Shown here in pieces: positions 31,397 to 41,747 of a stretch of DNA of 64,000 nt. The translations under genes and the position numbers were made by a program. The number at the start of each line of letters is the position of its first letter. The first letter of the stretch is position 1. This stretch comes from Symbiodinium natans (Eukaryota; Sar; Dinophyceae; Suessiales; Symbiodiniaceae). The stretch covers positions 628,774 through 692,773 of the forward strand of contig CAJNDS010002085.1 in NCBI GenBank assembly GCA_905221605.1, read 5' to 3'. The notes under the pieces are model-generated. The model saw only the letters and a list, made by a program, of their open reading frames with translations. It was not told the origin of the DNA and did not search any database.

Positions 31397-32240
31397 CCAA
31401 GAGCCCTCTGCTCAGAAAGACCCCCCCCGCTCCCCGAACTGCTGCAAGCCAACACAGTGGAGACAGCTTAACAACAAGGGATCCTTGCTGAAAGGAAGGC
31501 AGCACCCCAAAACGCAACAACGGTGGACCGAACGAAAACGCACGACGATCAAGAGCCCCGGACAAGCAGGACTGCTACAAACCAAAGCCAACATGCTCAC
31601 GCAGAAGCCCCCGGGCTGCACTAGTCTTGCCGGAACCCTACTACTCGGCAAGGTTCGTGTGCCAAAAGCATTAAGCACCCAGGTCCCTTGACTCCCCCTC
31701 ACGGACTAACCTGAAAGCTGAGCCTCAAACAAAAGCAACCGCAACCTGGAGAGCGCAAAGCCAGCGCAAAACAGGTTCAGCCCCCCACCTTGATCCTAGG
31801 ACTGACACCCCGTTCTGAAGCATCGGCAAAACACGAAGGGCAACCAGATTTGCATGAACCTGAAGCAGCCAAGAGCCCTCTGCTCGGAAAGCCCCTCCCG
31901 CTCCCCGAACTGCTGCAAGCCAACACAGTGAAGCTTAACGACAAGGGGATCCTTGCTGAGAGGAGAGCATGACCCCAAAAAGCAAACGGTTGGACCGCAC
32001 GAAAACGCACGACGACCACGCGGGAGTGCCGCAAGCAAAGGCAACAGCAACAACTGCACACGCAGCCCACACAGCCCGAAATGCTGCAAACTCAGGGCAG
32101 CCAAGAGCCCACTGCTCCGAAAGCCCCTCCTGCTCCCGGAAGTGTTCAAAACAAGCCCGTGAGACAGCTGAACGAGGGGATCCTGCGAGATTCCCGTCTG
32201 GAGGAGAGAGAGCATGACCCCCAACAACCCAAAAAAACCC
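31397..32240 (-). repeat. Intronic tandem repeat, unit ~232 bp, three recognisable copies
   Basis: CCAAGAGCCCTCTGCTC begins copies at 31397, 31869 and 32101 (spacings 472 and 232). Each continues with GCTCCCCGAACTGCTGCAAG or a variant, a GGGATCCTTGCTGA word and a GGACCG-ACGAAAACGCACGACGA word. The array fills most of the proposed 1213-nt GC-AG intron 2 (32243-31031). Confidence 0.65.
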
Positions 32241-32243
32241 GGC

Positions 32244-32575
32244 CTTGGCTGTCGCCTTTGACACGGCAGCGATGCGATTTTCCAGGACTTTGCGCGGCCC
32301 CACGGGAATCTTCATGTCTTTCATGTCGTCCGAAGTCAACAGCAACAGCGCGCGGCCTTTGACACTTTCGACCTTCAGAGTATTTGTAATCTCCTGCACA
32401 ACCTCCTCGTCTTCGTCGTTGTCGTAGCTCGCCTCTTCCAAGACCGCTCTGATCCAATAACCGACCTGTCCATCCACACTGACTCGAAGCGGTTTCCCAA
32501 CAGAGACATCACAAGCTGCACCTCCTCAGCTCCAAACCACCGGATCTCTTCAGCTGTCTTGTCTAGCCAGTCGGC
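32244..32575 (-). CDS. SAM-like exon of the Crinkler-like gene (one base short)
   Basis: After a CTGCAG acceptor the exon reads ADWLDKTAEEIRWFGAEEVQ. Following a one-base frame break near 32490 it continues to ESVKGRALLLLTSDDMKDMK and PVGPRKVLENRIAAVSK, which matches the sterile-alpha-motif pattern (G-x-ALL-x-L-(T/S)-x-x-D-x-K-x-x-x-I-x-x-G-x-R). The exon ends in phase 0 at a GC donor (AAG then GC). It is 332 nt where 333 would keep frame, so either one base was lost or the assembly is wrong there. Confidence 0.45.
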
Positions 32576-33241
32576 CTGCAGCAAGGGGCACAGCCTCAAT
32601 CATGTGTCGACGAGCCTCACGGAGCCCGCCTGATCGAAGCTTCCTTTGGCCTGCAGGGGCCACGCAGAATTGTGAAGCCCTCACCAGCAAGAACAGGCTC
32701 CCTGGAAGTGCCTGCCTCTTCCACCTCATCCTGATCCTTTTCTGAGGTGGCCTCCCAACATGGACTGATCCTACATATGCTGCTGGCAGGACAGTTTCAT
32801 GCAACCCTCGCAATCAATCCCTCAAGCTCCTGGAAATTCGTCTGATGCTCCCGCCGAGCAGCTTTCGATGCCAAATCCGAACACACGCCAAAAGGACAAG
32901 CAAACCTCGCCTTATGTTCGTCTTCACGAGGTTGCAGAGGCCCCTGCTCAGAACATGAACACACTCGGGCAGGAGCGAAGGAAACGCCGTCAGAACAGCA
33001 CAAGGAACGCAACGCCGAAACGACAAACCCTTTTCGCCTTGACGTCTTCACTGTCTTCGGCCTCACCACGGCCAGCCTCAGCTCTTCAGGACATACGCTT
33101 AACACTGAATTTCCTCTCGGTCTCGGCTTCCCGCCTTGGCCCTGCGTGCGACCAGCAAGTTCTGTGCCCATTTTCCCGGAGGAACCGACCTCGCTCTGGT
33201 TTGCGGATCTTCGGCGTTCCATGCCATACATCACATCCCAC

Positions 33242-33430
33242 CTTGGAAACTGCACGGCCCCCGCTCCAAGCAAAGCCCGCGCCGTCTGCGTTGCTCGCCT
33301 GAAGCTGCTCGGGAACACTTGTAACACTGTTCAAAGCGCTGGTCTTAGGCTCTGGCAGACACACCAAGAAGAGCGCCAGTAGCACCAGCGCGCGCCCGAC
33401 CTTGCGCCATGTTGCTGGAGGCCTGCTCAT
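33242..33430 (-). CDS. Candidate first exon with signal peptide, Crinkler-like gene
   Basis: ATG at 33430 begins MSRPPATWRKVGRALVLLAL, then FLVCLPEPKTSA: a basic start, a hydrophobic core and a small-residue cleavage-like end. The exon closes after 63 codons at a strong GT donor (CCAAG then GTGGGA), in phase 0 matching the acceptor at 32576. The 666-nt GT-AG intron between is untested. Joining this exon gives the Crinkler-like protein a secretion signal. It could instead be an unrelated small gene. Confidence 0.35.
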
Positions 33431-33649
33431 GGCGGCAATGGTCTTAGCCTAGCTGTCCTCTTGCTCGAGCAAAGGCGCTGCAATCTGCATGAACGAATGG
33501 TCGAGCTCTACCTGTTTCAGATTGACTGCTGGTTCATCCCTCCAGCTTGCTGTTGGGCTTGGGATTTACTGTAGAGCTTCAGCTTCCGGGTTGAGGATTT
33601 CGGGGTCACGGGAACGGGGTTGAAGGGTCACGGCAAACTCAAGGAAACC

Positions 33650-34060
33650 CCCAACCGCCCGACAAAAGCCCAAGTGAAACCCCAACCGCCCCGCCAGGAC
33701 CCCAGGTGAAACCCCAACCGACCCGCCAGGACGCCAGGACCCTATGTGAAACCCCAAACCGCCCTGCCAGGACCTGATGTGAAACCCCAAACCGCCCTGC
33801 CAGGAATTCAGGTGAAACCCCAAACCGCCCCGTCAGGACCCCATGTGAACCCGCCACCCGCCCCAGCAGGACCCCATGTGAACCCGCCACCCGCCCCAGC
33901 AGGGACCCATGTGAACCCGCCACCCGCCCCAGCAGGGACCTATGTGAACCCCCCACCCGCCCCAGCAGGAACCCATGTGAACCCCCACCCGCCCCGCCAA
34001 GGACCCATGTGAACCCCCCACCCTCCCCGGCAGGACCCCATGTGAAACCCCAACCCCGTC
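33650..34060 (+). repeat. 33-bp minisatellite, forward array
   Basis: About twelve units near the consensus CCCATGTGAACCCGCCACCC + GCCCCAGCAGGAC. Open on both strands because 33 is a multiple of three, giving Pro/Gly-rich pseudo-proteins; no promoter or splice signal supports coding. Confidence 0.8.
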
Positions 34061-34065
34061 TCTGC

Positions 34066-34143
34066 TGCGCCTCAATTCCAGGCAGGTCTAGACTGGGCCT
34101 CAATTCCAGGCAGGTCCAGACTGGGCCTCAATTCCAGGCAGTC
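34066..34143 (+). repeat. 29-bp repeat at the junction of the two minisatellites
   Basis: Two and a half copies of CTCAATTCCAGGCAGGTCYA + GACTGGGC lie exactly between the inverted arrays. Confidence 0.75.
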
Positions 34144-34146
34144 CTG

Positions 34147-34520
34147 AGTTCACATGCCCTCCTGCGCCCCCGCCACCTGAGTTCACATGCCCGCCTCGTG
34201 AGTTCACATGCCCTCCTGCGCCCCGCCTCATGAGTTCACATGCCCTCCTGCGCCCCGCCTCATGAGTTCACATGCCCTCCTGCGCCCCCGCCTCATGAGT
34301 TCACATGCCCTCCTGCGCCCCCGCCTCATGAGTTCACATGCCCTCCTGCGCCCCCGCCTCATGAGTTCACATGCCCTCCTGCGCCCCGCCTCCTGAGTTC
34401 ACATGCCCCTCCTGCGCCGCGCCACCTGAGTTCACATGCCCTCCCCACCTGAGTTCACATGCCCTCCTGCGCCTCCTGGGTTTCACATGCCCTCCTGCGC
34501 CCAAGCTCCTGGGTTTCACA
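34147..34520 (-). repeat. 33-bp minisatellite, inverted array
   Basis: About eleven units of GAGTTCACATGCCCTCCTGC + GCCCCCGCCTCAT. The reverse complement reads GCAGGAGGGCATGTGAACTC, which matches GCAGGACCCCATGTGAACCC of the forward array, so the two arrays are inverted, diverged relatives. Confidence 0.75.
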
Positions 34521-35399
34521 TAGCACTCCGCGACCGCACAACCGCACAAACCACACCTCAAAGCGCTCAGAAACCCTTCACTAACCCCACCTCTGCTCAA
34601 AGATGTCGAACGAAAAGACGAACACGACCTGACCACACGAAAGGGCCCGGGGGTCCCGGGGAAGGGTGGGGACGCAGGGCACTTTAGAGTTACAGGAGGG
34701 GTCGGGTTCAGCAGCGCAGGGCACTCCTGAGCACACTCGGACTAGACCTCGCAGCCTCAGAATCCCTTGCCTTCCAACCTAAACCCTGAACCTCTGCAGT
34801 GCCCGACGAAAAAGAAGAAGGTGATGAGAACCTGGGCTGTGAGAGTGACCACGCAGCCCCTTGCCTACCAACCTAAACCCTAACCCTGAACCTCTGTCTT
34901 TGGGGCCGGGCCTCACTACCCTGCGGCGTCCGGCGTCACTACCCTGTGTGTGCTTGTCTGTACTTGCTGCCTTCCTAAGATGTGGTAGCTGCCTGTCTGT
35001 TGCCTTCCTTCGAAATGTGCGCTTGAAAGATGTATCGTCGGCCAAGCAAGCCGTGTCAAAGTCATGTTGCTGGCGTCCTTCGAGGAAGCGAGCGCGGCCC
35101 AAGCACTCTAAAATCCAACACTAAGAACATGCGAAAATCAAGCAAACATGCAAAAACCACAAAGCTAGAGTTTTTAGGGTTTCGGGCAGGGTTTAAGGGG
35201 AATGTTTGTTTAGGCCTGCTCGCCAAAGAGCAGTGACTAAGCCTGCTCGCTCCAGAGCAGTGAAACATGAAAGAAAACTCGTGCACAACGAAAAAACTGC
35301 CGTCTTGAGCCAACAACTGTACAACAAGACTCGACCGACGAAGGGGGGCCCGCTCGGGCGACGAGCTTTTTTCCGGCCGGGGTGTTCAAACAAGTCACC
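34521..35399. other. Gene-poor leader of the virus-like block, with two small hairpins
   Basis: Two tandem stem-loops occur at about 35216-35266: CTGCTC-GCCAAA-GAGCAG and CTGCTC-GCTCCA-GAGCAG. A short AGGGTTT-rich spot lies at 35175-35200. Composition shifts to GC-rich near 35330. No gene and no inverted terminal repeat found. Confidence 0.5.
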
Positions 35400-38300
35400 A
35401 TGAGCTGGGCTCAGCAACGACAAGCCATCAAACTAGCAGCCGAGGCCGGGGTCAGGGCGAGGACCTCAGCGGCAGGCTCAGAAACCCTCCCTTTGACACA
35501 CCACCACCTCCGCTACGCGATGCTCAGCCGCCCGAACGGCGAGCTCACCAGGGCCGGCCAGTACTACTATCAGCTGATCGGCCGGCCGCCCCCCAGCCGG
35601 CAGTACGACCGCACCCAGCCCTTGATCCGCGAGGGGCCCTCGGACTACATCCTCCTGCGGGGCGGCGTGAAAAAGCTCGTCCGGAGCCTCCAGCCGGACG
35701 GGAACTACCACCTCACGAAGCTCGGGAAGAGCTTCTTCAAGGACAAGTGGACGGACTGGCTGGCCCACGTGCCGGTCATCATCCGCGGCGTCCGGCGCAG
35801 GGGCCGGAACGCCGGCAACGGCTACGAGCGGACCAAGTACCTCCCGGTCACTACGCTGAACGCCACGCTGTCCCGGCAGAGCGACGGCCTCTCGGAGTTC
35901 CAGGTGCGCAGGAACGTGAAGGCGGCCGTGCTCGCGCAGCTCGGCAACCCCCAGCCGAACGACATCATCATGGAGCTCTCGGACGAGACCCACTACCTGG
36001 ACCCCGCGAGGGAGTCCATTCAGCTCCCAGGTGATGCAGGTCGTCAACGACCAAGTGGAGGTGGAGGCCATCCTGGAGCAGCCTGTGGGGGGCCTGCGGG
36101 ACGTCTCCTATCAGCTGTACTGCGGCGACGACATCCTGGAGTCCGCCTTCGAGCAGCGGCAGGACAAGCTCTGCGTGGCCAGGCAGCTCGCGGAGCTGAT
36201 GCCTGCCGCTGCAGGAGGTGCTGTCGGACTTCGACGCGATCTGCCCGAACAGCAAGTAGCGGGAGCAGGGCGTCAGCCCCAAGGAGATCCGAGATTTCTG
36301 CGTGTGGCGCGGGGCCCCGATGTTCTACGTGGACTGCCAGGGCCGCCTGCTAGACAAGTGGGAGCCGGCGGTCAAGGAGCAGCGGGCCGTGGCCTTCACC
36401 GGCTGGAACGGCCACGCCTTCTTCTACAAGTCCGCCCGCACCGTCGCGAAGCGCGAGCCGACTGGGGAGCAGGCCAGGTACCGGGGCGACAGGAAGCCGA
36501 GCGAAGCCCCCGAGTTCAAGGAGTGGCGGGAGTGGGAGGGTGAGGTCGCGAGCGGCCACTTCTACTCCGAGGACCTGGCGCGGGTCCGGGGCGAGCTGCT
36601 GGCCGAGGGCCACTGCCCGAAGGTGGTCATGCGCAGCCTCTCGGAGTGGCGCTGCCTGCGCCTCCGCGTCCGCGGCGGCGGGGACTGCGTGATCTCCAAT
36701 CTCGACGAGGACGCGGAGGTGCTGGAGGCCTGGATGGGGCGGCTGAGGCTCCCCTACCGGGGCCAGCGCCTCGCGGGCGCGGCGAGCGAGGTCTTCCTCC
36801 ACCTCCTCAAGGCGCGGCGGGATCCGCCCATCAAGGCCGTCCTCGCCGAACAGGACCACCTGTGGAAGCTCTGCGCGGCCCCCATCGACAGGACGACCTG
36901 CGAGCTGGACCACGTCATTCCGCTCAGGCCCAAACCCTCTGCCTGGAGTGTCACCGGAACAAAACAGCCCTGGAGTTCTCCCACCCCACGACGCGCGAGT
37001 CCCGCTTCAGCCGGCGGGCCTACAAAGCCTACGTGGAGTCGATCTGGCTCCCCCCGCTCGTCTTCCACCTCAACAGCCACAAACCGGACCGGATCTGCCA
37101 CGGGGTCGACGTGGTTCGGTGCCGCAAGAACACCCTGGCCAACGCCAAGTTTGCGGCGCCGGCCTTCTGCCCCAAGGACAACGTCGAGCCGGCCCGCGAG
37201 GGCCACCTGGCGGACCTCACCTACGTGGAGCTGAAGCAGGACAGGCGGTGCGCGGTCCTCCCGCGGCTCCCGTATGTGGGCCGCGGGTGGTACGCCAAGC
37301 CGCCGGCGGCCTACATGCTGGAAAGGGGCATCGCGACCTCGGCCCACTTCGCCTGGAGCCTGGACGCCACGGCGCACGTGGACCAGGAGTCCGTGGCCCA
37401 GGCCCTGCAGCAAATGAGGAGGCGTGGCCCGAGGGCGAGGAGCACTACGCCAAGCTGTCGGTCAACGCCCTCATCGGCCTCTTTGCGCGCAACATGGACC
37501 TGATCTACACGATGCGCACCAGCAACCACGAGTACGACGGCTCCGGGTGCCAGTACCGGGAGCTCTTCGTGGACACCGTGGGGGGGATGCACTGGGACCA
37601 CATCTACGTCACGCAGCTGCTGTCCAACAAGAGCTGCCGGCCGATTCACGACTTCGTCATGGCCTCGGAGTACGTCGCGGCGGGACCAAGTACCTCAAGG
37701 CCATCAAAACCGACTGCGTGGTCTTCCAGGACCTGCCCAAGAAATACCAGCCCCTGTTGGACGGCGCAAGAAGCACCCCGACGGCACGCCCGTGTACCGG
37801 TGCGAGGAGGTCAAGGCCCTCGAGGGCCAGTACCGGAACCCGTGCATCGAAGCGGAGCCGCCCGTCTAACTGGAAGCTCGCGGAGGACCCGGTGCTCCAC
37901 TGCCTCGAGGGCGAGAGCCTGCTGCGGCAAGACTCACCTGGCCCGCCAGATCGTGACCCGCCTCCGGGAAGAGGGGTTCCGGGTCAAGATCATCACGAAG
38001 ACCCACTCCGCTGTGCAGAACTTCGGCAGGCGGAGACGGCCGACGACTGGGTGGGAGCAGCATCCGGAACGGGTACTGCAACGTGGACTGGCTCGTCGTG
38101 GAGGAGATCACGATGCTCGACACCGGGCTCTGGAGCGACATCGCCTGCCTCTCCATGAACCGCCAGGTCAACTTCCTGCTGCTCGGCGACTTCCGGCAGT
38201 TCCCGGCGGTGATGGACAACTTCGCCGGCGCTCAGGTCATCCGAGAGCTGAAGACCTGCCTAGCCCAGGAGAGGTTCCCGAAAAGGGGCGAGCCGGACGT

Positions 38301-38730
38301 CAGCCTGGTCATCTCCCACGCCCACCGCATCAAGATCAGACAACCGTCGGCCTGGCCCCGCCGGAAGCTGTGACGATCGAGTACACCGGCACTGGCCCGA
38401 CGACCACCAACATGCCGCAGACCATGCGGGTCTGGCCCGGCCTGAAGCTCATCGGGGCCGGCGGCCGCGTCACCAAGGGCATCTACGTGCATGTGGCCGA
38501 AGAGGGTCCCGAGAAGGTCGTCTTGGACGGCGGCGACTCCTTCACCCACGCCGCCCTCCTGAAACACACCCGGCTGCATGTGCCACGCCATCACTTACGC
38601 CTCGTGTCAAGGCCTGACGCTCGAAGGGCGGGTCTTCCTGTGCGACACCGAGAGCCCGCACTTCACCCTCAAGCACCTCTATGTGGGGAGCAGCAGGGCC
38701 ACCAGCAGCGGGTTGTTGAGCGTGCTCTAA
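35400..38730 (+). pseudogene. B-family-polymerase-like / HNH / SF1-helicase fusion protein, frameshifted
   Basis: Starts at CACCATG (35400). An unrecognised N-terminal region (to ~36250) leads to GAPMFYVDC and FTGWNGHAFFYKSA. An HNH-like zinc motif (CELDHVIPL, then CLECHRNKT) lies at 36898-36975. Polymerase-like motifs follow: EHYAKLSVNALIGLF (like KxxxNSxYG) at ~37450 and KAIKTDCVVF (like DTD) at ~37705. A Pif1/SF1 helicase ends the protein: GKTHLARQ, WLVVEEIT, LLLGDFRQFPAV, AITYASCQGLTL at the end, LYVGSSRA. Frames change at about 36017, 36205, 36930, 37410, 37690, 37770, 37865 and 38345, and TAG 36257 is in frame. The P-loop lacks the residues before GKT. Replication protein of the element; inactive as read. 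Confidence 0.65.
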
Positions 38731-39288
38731 GAAGAAGGGGCACCGGAGGGCCGGGGCCTCAGCCTCCCTGAGCTGCAGGTCCGTCACTTCGAGCAGGAGC
38801 CCGCACTGACCCGACATTAGCCAGACCTGGCGCAAATCTGCGCGCACCTTGCACTCCCGATTGGCCAGGTCGCCGGGGTCCTCCAGCGGCTGCTGGTCGG
38901 CGTCCCAGAAGTGGACTCGGGACAAATCGACCTTGAGCTTGATGAAGCTGTTGCCGCGGGAGGAGGTCTTGAGGCAGGACACGAAGCGACCCTCCACGTC
39001 CGACGCGGCGAGGTAGCGGCCGAAGATTTTAGAGTCGCGGAGACATCGCTGGGTCAGCTGGCCCTTGATGTCCTTCTCGATCGCCTCCAGGTCTGCCTTG
39101 GCGGCCTCGTTCTGCTCGAGACACAGGGGGAGTCGCCGGGCTTCCGCCTCGCTGCCGTGGGAGCTGGCGTGCCACAAGATGCGCAGCCACTCGCGGGACC
39201 GCCAGGCCTCCGCGCACACCGGGAAGAACTTGCCGCCACGCTGGTTGGTCGTAAGCTCACCGAGCTTGAGTACGGTTTTGGCCTCCAT
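38542..39288 (-). CDS. Possible viral ssDNA-binding protein, convergent with the helicase
   Basis: The 248-residue frame begins MEAKTVLKLGELTTNQRGGK and contains FIKLKVDLSRVHFWD, LRQVWLMSGQCGLLLEVTDL. Alternating beta-strand-like segments and the position in a replication module recall the single-strand-binding proteins of large DNA viruses, but no diagnostic motif is seen. Real homology probably stops near 38730: beyond that the frame is antisense to the helicase end, and a TAG in the neighbouring frame (38729-38727) overlaps the helicase TAA, suggesting one missing base. It is transcribed divergently from the small membrane ORF at 39319 with only 30 bp between. Confidence 0.4.
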   Translation of the reverse strand: MEAKTVLKLGELTTNQRGGKFFPVCAEAWRSREWLRILWHASSHGSEAEARRLPLCLEQNEAAKADLEAIEKDIKGQLTQRCLRDSKIFGRYLAASDVEGRFVSCLKTSSRGNSFIKLKVDLSRVHFWDADQQPLEDPGDLANRECKVRADLRQVWLMSGQCGLLLEVTDLQLREAEAPALRCPFFLEHAQQPAAGGPAAPHIEVLEGEVRALGVAQEDPPFERQALTRGVSDGVAHAAGCVSGGRRG

Positions 39289-39318
39289 CGCTCCCTTTTT
39301 TTCCCGACAAGAAAAAAA

Positions 39319-39492
39319 ATGCCGGCCACTGTCTCCACCGCGGAGTGTGTGGGGGTGGCCCTGCTCGCCTGCCTGCTGGTGCTGTGGGCATTTTCTTACC
39401 CTTCATCAAATGAAGCTCCTGGAGCTGTTCAGCGGCACGGGGTCGGTCGGCCGTGCCTTCGAGGCCCGTGGCTGGGAGGTAACGAGTCTTGA
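39319..39492 (+). CDS. Small single-pass membrane protein
   Basis: A 57-codon ORF starting in AAAAAATGCC. Residues ~10-26 are hydrophobic (GVALLACLLVLWAFSY), followed by a polar tail. It overlaps the methyltransferase start at 39410 in another frame. Small membrane proteins are frequent in Polinton-like viruses. Real homology may end near residue 33. Confidence 0.4.
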   Translation: MPATVSTAECVGVALLACLLVLWAFSYPSSNEAPGAVQRHGVGRPCLRGPWLGGNES

Positions 39493-40053
39493 CAGCAACC
39501 CGAAGGCCCGCCCGAGCATCTGCTCCGACATCCTGCAGTGGGACTACAAGGCCTTCGAGCCCGGGCACTTCGACATGGTGTGGGCCTCGCCCTGTTGCAC
39601 CGAGTTCAGCATCGCCCTCAAGAAGCGCCCCCGCAACCTGCCGGTCGCGCCCTGGTGCTCAAGACGTTCGAGATCATCGACTACCTCAAGCCCAAGTGGT
39701 GGGCCATCGAGAACCCGAGCACCGGGCGCCTCAAAACCCGCCCCTACATGCAAGGGCTGCACATGGACCGGTTCACGTACTGCAAGTACGGCTTCCGGTA
39801 CAAGAAGCCCACCGCAGTGTGGCACAACCTGCCCTGGACCCCCTCCCAGGGGCCCTGCCGCAAGGGCGACCGCTGCGAGGCCTTCCAAGGAACTCGGCAC
39901 CCCGAGGCCGCACAGCGAGGGCCCACCAAGGGGCGGCAGGGGAGCAACTCGCGGGACCAGCTCTACTCCATCCCGCCGGCGCTGTGCGACGAGATCGCCG
40001 CGAGCGCATCGCTTGGTGTAAATGGGGAGGGTGCGTCTCTTCAAGACGCCTGA
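39410..40053 (+). pseudogene. DNA (cytosine-5) methyltransferase of the virus-like block
   Basis: ATG 39410 lies in ATCAAATGAA. Motif I LLELFSGTGSVGRAF, motif II SLDSNPKA, motif IV VWASPCCTEFSIA (Pro-Cys nucleophile) and ENP (WWAIENPSTGRL) are in the C5 order. A target-recognition-like section FTYCKYGFRYKKPTAVWHN follows. A one-base break near 39655 splits it between motif IV and ENP. At ~200 residues it is a minimal enzyme. A likely role is to match viral DNA to the heavily modified host genome or to shield it. It ends overlapping the ATPase start by 32 bases. Confidence 0.7.
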
Positions 40054-40842
40054 GTACTCCGTCAAGCAGCCCCCCGACCCCGTGGTCTGCAAGCCCCCCG
40101 CCAACGGGATCCTGTGCGCCCCATCGGCTTCCGGGAAGACGGTGCTTCTCGTCTCAATGATTTTGGAGCAGTACAGGGGCTGCTTTGAGCGCATCTACAT
40201 CTTCACAGTCCTTCGGTCGAGGTCGATTCTGCCTGGCAGCCCGTTAAGGACTATATCCGGGACGAGCTAGGCGTGAACACTGACCGGGAGCAGTGCTGGT
40301 GGGAGGATTGGGACGGGGGGGCGCTGCGGAAGATCATATCGGACCAGAAGCGTATCACCCAGAAGAGCAAGGAGCTGGGCCTCAAAAACCTGTACTCGGT
40401 CTTGGTGGTGCTCGATGATCACGCGGATAACCCCGCCGTGCACAGAAAGACGGGTGACGGGGTCCTGGACACACTATTCATTCGGGGCCGACATTTCTGC
40501 ATAAATACATGGGTGAGCACACAGAAACTGCGTCTTATGAGCTCCGCCGTGCGGGTCAACGTGATGTTCTACTGCGTCTTCCGGCTGCGAAATCAGCTCG
40601 AGTTGGATGCGTTGGTGGAGGAACTCTCGGCCATGCTGCCGAAGGAAACCCTGTACTCGATGTACGAAGAGGCCACGAGGGAGCCCTACAGCTTCTGGTT
40701 TGTGAATCTGCGAGCCCCGAAGGAGTCGATGTTCTTTACTCGGTTCGAGAGGCGCTTCCTCGTAAACGGCGATGGGCAGCCTGCTGAGCCAGATAGTGGG
40801 CAAGCTGCTGCCCCTGCGCGAGAGCGAGTGCAGCAACATTAG
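40022..40842 (+). pseudogene. Packaging ATPase (A32/FtsK-HerA type)
   Basis: ATG 40022 sits in GTGTAAATGG. Walker A is GILCAPSASGKTVLL (A33 to T40), Walker B is YSVLVVLDDHAD, and a C-terminal FWFVNLRAPKE segment follows. These fit the genome-packaging ATPases of Polintons, adintoviruses and NCLDVs, which pump DNA into the capsid. A one-base break near 40205 separates Walker A from the rest; otherwise ~270 residues, normal length for the family. It overlaps the next ORF (40772) by 71 bases. Confidence 0.75.
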
Positions 40843-40987
40843 GTGCTGTAGCAGCACGCAGGGCATCTACGACCCGAGCCGGAATTGGCCCCCGCCGGAC
40901 AGGTCACGGCAGGTCTCCGACGAGTCCACCGCCAGCGACTTCTCCGTCCGCCCCGCACGGTTTTTCAGGCGTAAAAGAAAGCCGCTC
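40772..40987 (+). CDS. Small protein with N-myristoylation-like start
   Basis: The frame begins MGSLLSQIVGKLLPL, matching the MGxxxS pattern for N-myristoylation, and carries a Cys-Cys pair and a basic end RRKRKP. It is in frame with the penton-like protein, but a TAA one base off at ~40970 suggests an independent short gene that lost its stop. Possible membrane-associated virion protein; not assigned. Confidence 0.35.
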
Positions 40988-41747
40988 ATGACCTCCATCT
41001 ATGTGGATTCGCGCCTGCGCACGCAGGGCACAGACAGCAGCTTCTCGTTTGACATCGGCGAGTCGGTGCACATCCAGAGCGGGGCCAAGCTGGCCGTCTA
41101 CTAGGTGCGCATCGCCGACGCTTTTCTTAGCACCGACCGCGGGACCTTCCTGTACTGGACGGACGAGGTCGCCGGCACCCTGCACTACGCCGAGCTGCCT
41201 GTCGGCGCATACACGGGCCCACGGCTAGCGGCGTGGATCTCCAGCAATTTCGCGGCGGCCACGTACACAGCCGAAACAAATGAGCTGGACGTCACCTACG
41301 ACGGCGTGCGCCTGATCCTGAACGACGCCAAGCTCCGGCAGCGCTTTCCGGGCACGGGCTCCTACCCGCCGGGCGCCTCGCCCAGCAAGCCCCTGTCCAT
41401 CACAATCATCTTTTGGGCCCCAGCTACCTCACGGGCTCCGTGCAGCGCTTCGTCTTCGTCACTATGAATCCGTTCTCCGAGCTGTACTTGCGCTGCCCCT
41501 CGCTGGCCAACGGGGAAACCACCGTCGGCCCGCTGGGGCACGACATCTTGCGCAAGATCGTGGTGTCCAAGGGCGTGGGCCATGTCATGGAGACCGAAAC
41601 CTCGGAGGGGCACTGGGTGAACCTGCACGGGCCCATCACGCTGAGGCATTTGCGCTTCAAGCTCACCGACTACCAGGGCAATGTGGTGGACACCAGAGGC
41701 ACCAGCGTGTCCTTCCTGATCTTCTTGGAAAATGTTTTTTCGATTAA
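40988..41747 (+). pseudogene. Penton-like minor capsid protein
   Basis: Starts MTSIYVDSRLRTQGTDSSFS, then an in-frame TAG (41102-41104) in LAVY-stop-VRIADAF, then LPVGAYTGPRLAAWISSNF and YTAETNELDVTYDG. After a frame change near 41410 it continues SELYLRCPSL, GHDILRKIVVSKG and ITLRHLRFKLTDYQGNVVD. The opening VDSRxRT, the PGxYTG-type middle and the closing L-R-x-L-x-F-x-L-x-D-x-x-G-N-x-V are shared by single-jelly-roll penton proteins of Polinton-like viruses as I recall them. About 250 residues, usual length. It would cap the five-fold vertices. Confidence 0.6.

Noticed and set aside
33639-34452. Collagen-like and Pro-rich proteins from the 33-bp repeats
   Set aside because: A repeat length divisible by three keeps all frames open; both strands give similar pseudo-proteins.
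35478-37413. Long minus-strand open frames opposite the polymerase-helicase gene
   Set aside because: They are GC-rich shadows with Val/Leu/Arg/Gly bias and no motifs; all recognisable motifs are on the plus strand.
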